Part shown: positions 59,888 to 64,000 of the stretch, one piece after another
Numbering within the stretch: position 1 is the stretch's first letter
Layout: every line of letters starts with the position of its first letter
Origin: Streptomyces sp. M92
Lineage (GTDB): Bacteria; Actinomycetota; Actinomycetes; Streptomycetales; Streptomycetaceae
Assembly: GCF_028473745.1 (NCBI RefSeq)
Contig: NZ_CP101137.1
Location: 3,782,001-3,846,000 of the forward strand
DNA length: 64,000 nucleotides
Reading direction: 5' to 3'
Notes under the pieces: generated by a model
Database searches by the model: none
The model's input: the letters and a program-made list of their open reading frames with translations, nothing else
Told to the model about the DNA's origin: nothing
Program-made: the position numbers and the translations under genes

Positions 59888-59906
59888 AAGTATGTGACAG
59901 TCAGCG

Positions 59907-60110
59907 TCAGGCGGGAACGATGTTCTCGGCCGTCGGGCCCTTCTGGCCCTGCGCGATGTCGAAGCTCACCTTCTGGCCCTCCAGCAGCTCGCGGAAGCCC
60001 TGGGCGGCGATGTTCGAGTAGTGGGCGAACACGTCAGCGCCGCCACCGTCCTGCTCGATGAAGCCGAAGCCCTTTTCCGCGTTGAACCACTTCACGGTAC
60101 CAGCAGCCAT
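59907..60110 (-). CDS. Cold-shock protein (CspA family)
   Basis: 67-aa nucleic-acid-binding protein. RNP1 and RNP2 motifs are visible ([20 protein letters not shown]), along with the usual start [11 protein letters not shown] and end [13 protein letters not shown]. It binds single-stranded RNA and DNA as an RNA chaperone. ATG 60110 follows AAGGAG at eight bases. It heads the minus-strand cold-shock group. Confidence 0.95.
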   Translation of the reverse strand: MAAGTVKWFNAEKGFGFIEQDGGGADVFAHYSNIAAQGFRELLEGQKVSFDIAQGQKGPTAENIVPA

Positions 60111-60690
60111 GTCATTTCTCCTTCGGGGCAGTCATACGGGATCCGCACCGTGCGAACCACGTGTCGCCGCAATGATCACCCCGCCCGGAAAAAGACCGGA
60201 GATATAAAAGCGCTTCCAGGGGTACAGAGCCCGACCGGAGCACTTGAAATTTCGGGAACCACAACTGCAACTGACATCGACAGTAGCACGCCACAGCAGC
60301 CACTGTGCGGTGAAGAACGCCACCTTGCTTATTGCGGCAGAGAATCTATCCGCATGCTCCGATGAAAACTCAAACCGCGCGCACAGATATTGACCCACCG
60401 CGCGACGCCATATATTGCATGCCGCGCTCGCGTGATCCGGTCCCCACCACGCTCTCCGCTACTGCACGGGTCGCACCGCCGCGGGGGCAGACAGGTCCGG
60501 CCATGACGCCGACCTGCTCGGGGCGTAGTGGACTGCTGCCTATCGGGTGTATGTCTCGCGCGCGGCGAGCACTGCGGGGGAGGGGCTGGTTGCCAGACGT
60601 CTTGCCTGGCAACCGGCTGTCGGCTCGGGCTGGTTGGTTAGCCGTGGTAGGTGATGTAGCCGTTACCGTCGTGGTCGTTGGCCTTCTTTG
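60111..60690. other. Leader and intergenic region upstream of the cold-shock protein gene
   Basis: No gene is supported in these 580 bases. The first 310 are AT-richer and probably hold the csp promoter and leader (with the shared CAGAGAATCT at 60338-60347). The remainder shows only scattered short frames. Confidence 0.5.
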
Positions 60691-60779
60691 TGCAGGCGTG
60701 GACGTCGGCGCGGGTTCCGCTGCCGCGGGATGCGTCCGGTCTGCCCTCTGCGTTGCAGGATCTGGGGCTGTCGGATGCA

Positions 60780-61303
60780 GCGGAACGCGGGTGGTGGAGC
60801 CGTACGGGCTCGTGCTGAAGGCCGGCACCTGGTACGCCGTGATCCGCTCCCCGGTGAGCGGGAGGACCATGACGGCGGCTGGCGTACCTACCGTGTCGAC
60901 CGGATCACCGCCCTCGGCTCCGCTCACGGAGCGGAGGAGCCGTTCATGCGCGGCCCGGCCTTCGACCTGGCCGCGCACTCGGAGACCGGCTCGGCCGCCT
61001 TCGCCCGCACCCTGCTGCGTACCACCGTCACGGTCCGGCTGACCGGCCAGGGGCTGCGGCGGCTGCCTGCCGTCGTGGACGGGGCTGCCATCGCGGGGGG
61101 CGCCCGCCTCCGCGAGCGCCCCCAACCCCGCTGGCCTGGTCAGCCTCGAGCCGCCGGCGGAGTACGAGGACGTCGTCTTCGACCAGTTGGCCCGGCTCGG
61201 CGCGGACGTCGAGGTGCTGTCCCCGGCTTGCCTGCGCGCCCGCTTCCGTGAACGCGCCGCAGCTCCGGCTGCCCTCTACCAGGCCGACCCTCGAGAGGCG
61301 TAA
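60780..61303 (+). pseudogene. WYL-domain transcriptional regulator fragment (frameshifted)
   Basis: The C-terminal half of a WYL regulator in at least three frame segments. First comes VVEPYGLVLKAGTWYAVIR (the W-Y-A in place of W-Y-L). After a shift come WRTYRVDRITAL, FDLAAHSETGSAAFAR and TVTVRLTGQGLRRLP. After another shift come LEPPAEYEDVVFDQL, LGADVEVLSPACLRARF and a TAA at 61301. The N-terminal helix-turn-helix is absent. It is a non-functional remnant in the island. Confidence 0.78.
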
Positions 61304-61320
61304 CCCGGGGAAGCCGAGGA

Positions 61321-62310
61321 TCAGCGGTAGTCGTCAGGGGAGCCTTCCTTGCCGCCGTAGGTGACGTCCTCGAAGTATGCCCAGGCATCCGGCTGGCTGC
61401 CGTCCACGTCCGTCACCCCGTATGCCCTGGCCATTTCCCCGCTGGAGGTGGACTTGCCGTTCCACCGCCTCGCGCGGTCTGGGTCGGCGGCCAGCGCCGC
61501 GACCGTACGGGCCAGGTAGAGCGGGGACTCCGCGATCGCGAACGTCGGCTCTTGGGCGATCGCGTCACGCCAGTTCTCCTCACTCACACCGAAGTGGGAG
61601 AGCATCTGCTCCGAACGCAGGAAGCCTGGGGACACCGCGACCGCCGTGCCCTCGTACTCCGCCAGCTCCTGAGCCAGCCCGAACGCGAGGCGGATCGGGG
61701 CGTTCTTCGCCAGGTCGTAGTAGATGTTCTCCCGGTAGCGGCGGTTGGAGTGCGCGGTACCGTCGGTGACTTCCACATGCAGCGGCGCGTCGGAGCGGAT
61801 CAGCAGCGGAAGCAGCAGCGCCGCCGTGATCACGTGCGAGCGCGCGCCCAGCTCCAGGATCCGCAGGCCGTCGGCGAGCGGTGTCTCCCAGCTCTTCTTT
61901 CCGAACACCGAGGCGGTCAGAAGGTGCTCGCCGCCCCACAGGTCGTTGACGAGAATGTCGAGCCGCTCGTGCTCCCGGTCGATCCGCTCGACGAGGGCGC
62001 GGACCTGGGCTTCGTCGAGATGGTCGGTGGGAACTGCGATTCCAGTGCCGCCCGCTGCGGTGACGAGTTCGGCGGTCTCCTCAATGGTCTCGGTCGTCCG
62101 GCCGACCTCGCTGGCCCGGGCCCGGGTGGTTCGGCCGGTCACATACACGGTCGCGCCGGCCCGCCCCAGTTCCACAGCCTGAGCTCGTCCCGCCCCGCGG
62201 GTAGCACCCGCCACGAGGGCGATCCGTCCCGCGAGCGGACCCTTCGGACTGGCCTGCTCGGTGTTCTTGGTGGTCTGCCTGGTGATGTCCTCGTTGCTCA
62301 TGTCATCCAT
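61321..62310 (-). CDS. Short-chain dehydrogenase/reductase (SDR)
   Basis: 329-aa NAD(P)-dependent oxidoreductase. The nucleotide motif TGxxxGxG appears as GATRGAGRAQ; an Arg-rich strand (YVTGRTTRAR) suggests NADP(H). The N-x-W-G-G loop (VNDLWGGEH) replaces the usual NNAG, and YxxxK appears as YYDLAKNAP. It is longer than a classical SDR (about 250 aa) because of extra N- and C-terminal parts. ATG 62310 may be leaderless; ATG 62301 is an alternative. It lies between the WYL pseudogene and the second att-like repeat. Substrate unknown. Confidence 0.85.
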   Translation of the reverse strand: MDDMSNEDITRQTTKNTEQASPKGPLAGRIALVAGATRGAGRAQAVELGRAGATVYVTGRTTRARASEVGRTTETIEETAELVTAAGGTGIAVPTDHLDEAQVRALVERIDREHERLDILVNDLWGGEHLLTASVFGKKSWETPLADGLRILELGARSHVITAALLLPLLIRSDAPLHVEVTDGTAHSNRRYRENIYYDLAKNAPIRLAFGLAQELAEYEGTAVAVSPGFLRSEQMLSHFGVSEENWRDAIAQEPTFAIAESPLYLARTVAALAADPDRARRWNGKSTSSGEMARAYGVTDVDGSQPDAWAYFEDVTYGGKEGSPDDYR

Positions 62311-62710
62311 CGTTCACGCTAAAACCGACAGAACACGTCACCTTTTATGTGCGGGTACCGCGCATCGTCCCGGCCATAGCGCCAAGTACGTCCTCACACT
62401 GAGACGCCGGTCAGGCTCCCGTGCACGGCATGGACACCGCACGCATGATCTCCCAGCGGGAGACCAGCTGGCATCAAGGGAACGGGCGATCGACCTCAGC
62501 CCGGTCTGGGTCCCCGGCACCCCCACCCGCCCGGACCAGCTCGTCTGGGACACCCAATCCGACACGATGAGGAGCCAGTTGACCTCTGGAGTCTGCGGAA
62601 TGTTCGACCGTGACGCTCGTTTGACGCTCTGGGTGCACTCACGCTGTGCGGGGAGTAAGAAACGTGGCTCTGACCTGGTCTTTTCCGTGGCTCGCTGAGA
62701 CCGACATCCT
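62311..62710. other. Non-coding region next to the second att-like repeat
   Basis: 400 bases without a recognisable gene. No tyrosine-recombinase motif is found on either strand. It contains the TGACGCTCG pair at 62611-62630 that mirrors the one at 55989-56008, and ends at the att-like core. Confidence 0.5.
62611..62630 (+). repeat. Paired 9-bp direct repeats (candidate right arm site)
   Basis: TGACGCTCG and TGACGCTCT with starts 11 bp apart, the same spacing and orientation as the pair at 55989-56008, about 80 bp inside the second att-like copy. Confidence 0.55.
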
Positions 62711-62711
62711 T

Positions 62712-62781
62712 CCGATGACGTCGCATGCGGAGTGCGTCGCGATCCTCGAACCTGCTGGCAGGGGGTCTGACCTGCGCTTTT
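62712..62781 (+). repeat. att-like repeat, copy 2
   Basis: About 90% identical to the 3' end of the methyltransferase gene at 55779-55849, in the same orientation, with one base deleted at the stop codon. Nothing upstream codes for the rest of the methyltransferase, so it is a partial copy left by recombination. Confidence 0.72.
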
Positions 62782-62922
62782 GTGCGCCGCTGGGCCGGGC
62801 CCGGCGGACCGGCCGTCAGGGGTGGCGGCTCGCCCTGGGCGGGGGAGGCGCTCGCCGCACGCATGCCGGACACCGCCGTCCCGGCGCCCTGTACCGAGGC
62901 GACCGCGGGCGGCACGCTCCTC

Positions 62923-63039
62923 GGCGGACCCGGCGGACCCGGCGGACCCGGCGGACCCGGCGGACCCGGCGGACCCGGCGGACCCGGCGGACCCGGCGGA
63001 CCCGGCGGACCCGGCGGACCCGGCGGACCCGGCGGACCG
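62923..63039. repeat. 9-bp minisatellite GGCGGACCC (12 perfect units and one imperfect)
   Basis: Twelve exact tandem units (62923-63030) and one with a changed last base. Because the unit is nine bases, the frame is kept: the plus strand would encode Gly-Gly-Pro and the minus strand Gly-Pro-Pro-type collagen-like repeats. No ribosome-binding site or homologous protein supports a gene, so it is listed as a repeat. Confidence 0.92.
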
Positions 63040-63120
63040 GCGGGTCCGGGTGCGCTCCCGACCGGACGGGCCTGACGCCGTGACCGAACCAGCTGTCGCG
63101 GAAGCGAAGGGCCCGACCTC

Positions 63121-63213
63121 ACCTGGTCCTTTCCCGTGTCGGTAGGGAGTCGCCTGCTTTCGACGGGGTCGCACGGGGAGTGCGCGGCGATCCCCGATGC
63201 CGCGGGCAAGGTG
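63121..63213 (+). repeat. Degenerate third att-like copy with flank
   Basis: The 88 bases from 63121 align without gaps to 62673-62760, matching 59 of 88. The shared part includes 40 bases upstream of the core that are not present at copy 1. It looks like an older copy of the same att/flank unit. Confidence 0.5.
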
Positions 63214-63310
63214 CCCGGTCCCCGGCGGGGTCGTCGTGTCCGGGAAGTCCGGCCGGACAAGGGAGGGCAGCGGGCCCCGCGGCGGGGTGCACAGCCGGCG
63301 GGAGCCGGGC

Positions 63311-63367
63311 GCGCCGAAGCGCCGGGCCGGCCCCTCGGGGGAGGGGGCCGGTCCGGCGCTTCGGCGC
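63311..63367 (-). terminator. Terminator after the acyl-CoA carboxylase genes
   Basis: A long stem (GCGCCGAAGCGCCGG ... complement, extended through CCGGCCCC/GGGGCCGG with one mismatch-type pair) with a short loop, eight bases beyond the epsilon-subunit stop. Confidence 0.85.
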
Positions 63368-63375
63368 GGCACCGC

Positions 63376-63564
63376 TCAGGGCGTCTGCCAGCTGTGCGGG
63401 GGGTGGAAGCGGTGGGGGCGCCAGGAGGTGGTGCCGGGCGTGGGCGTCGGCGCGTCGACGCCGGCCCGGGCGGCACGGCTGAGCAGCAGGGCCGCGAGGG
63501 CGGCCAGTTCCTCGTCCGTGGCCTGGCCTTTCTCGATACGGATGGGGGGCGGGGGAGTGAGCAT
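63376..63564 (-). CDS. accE: Acyl-CoA carboxylase epsilon subunit
   Basis: 62-aa small subunit of actinobacterial acetyl/propionyl-CoA carboxylases. It starts PPPPIRIEKGQATDEELAALAAL, the conserved helix that docks to the beta subunit, and ends in an aromatic tail (SWRPHRFHPPHSWQ). ATG 63564 has GGAGG at five bases and starts 32 bp after the beta-subunit stop. It strengthens the alpha-beta complex in Streptomyces enzymes. Confidence 0.88.
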   Translation of the reverse strand: MLTPPPPIRIEKGQATDEELAALAALLLSRAARAGVDAPTPTPGTTSWRPHRFHPPHSWQTP

Positions 63565-63596
63565 GGGACCTCCGTCACTGTGGGACGGCCGTGCCG

Positions 63597-64000
<404 letters not shown>

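Noticed and set aside
60638..60725. Minus-strand piece ending CTKKANDHDGNGYITYHG, resembling the end of a secreted protein
   Set aside because: Only about 40 residues look protein-like, with no start and no recognisable family. It may be a gene remnant but cannot be supported.
62646..63083. A frame running through the second att-like copy and the minisatellite, with GGP-rich or Arg/Thr-rich products
   Set aside because: It has no ribosome-binding site and no conserved domain, and it is open only because the repeat has a period of nine. Treated as repeat DNA.

Overview
The window is high-GC actinobacterial DNA that reads as a Streptomyces chromosome close to the S. coelicolor group. Signs of this are the strong G/C preference at third codon positions, many GTG and several TTG starts, several probable leaderless genes, and long conserved Streptomyces gene order. 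That order runs topoisomerase IV genes, ptsH, sepH, ferrochelatase, cutRS, dut, kdpDE, a TrkA pair, a KimA-like transporter and a TrmA-type methyltransferase. No rRNA, tRNA, CRISPR array or intact insertion sequence was seen.

Layout. 1-5 kb: the end of a small zinc-ribbon-like gene, parE, and a DUF485/acetate-type symporter pair. 5-11 kb (mostly minus): a CitAB-like two-component system, an iron-box-controlled sucrase/ferredoxin-like protein, and two divergent citrate synthase homologues, one with an N-terminal DNA-binding domain. 11-19 kb: DUF6082, a COG0523 metal GTPase, parC and a paired M16 protease. 19-29 kb: a c-di-AMP riboswitch controlling an M23 cell-wall hydrolase, GntR, DasR-boxed ptsH, a very large acetyltransferase/acyl-CoA synthetase, a phosphodiesterase-like protein, thymidine kinase, PhzF and a VOC protein. 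29-45 kb: sulfurtransferase, sepH, a membrane protein, a lactone oxidase, an MFS transporter, coproporphyrin ferrochelatase, an inositol-phosphatase-like enzyme, cutRS, DUF4193, DUF3093, a thioesterase, dut and DUF3710. 45-55.8 kb: a block centred on potassium: ABC ATPase, kdpDE, an OB-fold protein, DUF3159, two TrkA-type RCK proteins, a previously hidden 40-aa membrane protein, a KimA-like K+ transporter and a TrmA/RlmD methyltransferase.

55.8-63.2 kb is different. The 3' end of the methyltransferase gene is repeated about 6.9 kb downstream (roughly 90% identical over 71 bp) and again, more degraded, at 63.16 kb. Paired 9-bp direct repeats sit just inside both outer ends, as integrase arm sites do. 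Between the copies lie a ribbon-helix-helix/Doc toxin-antitoxin pair, two frameshifted pseudogenes (an alpha/beta hydrolase and a WYL regulator), a cold-shock group (Csp, DEAD-box helicase, CBS protein, small unknown), an SDR oxidoreductase and a 9-bp minisatellite. No integrase is visible, so this looks like the decayed remains of a site-specific element. The window ends in an acyl-CoA carboxylase beta/epsilon pair on the minus strand.

The most interesting themes are: (i) potassium and c-di-AMP, with KdpDE, RCK proteins, a KimA homologue and a small membrane protein together, and a ydaO riboswitch elsewhere in the window; (ii) a citrate synthase that carries its own DNA-binding domain and faces a second citrate synthase across an intergenic region full of inverted repeats; and (iii) the att-like repeat island. 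Start codons were chosen from ribosome-binding sites and family lengths. Function calls rest on recognised motifs, not on a database search.
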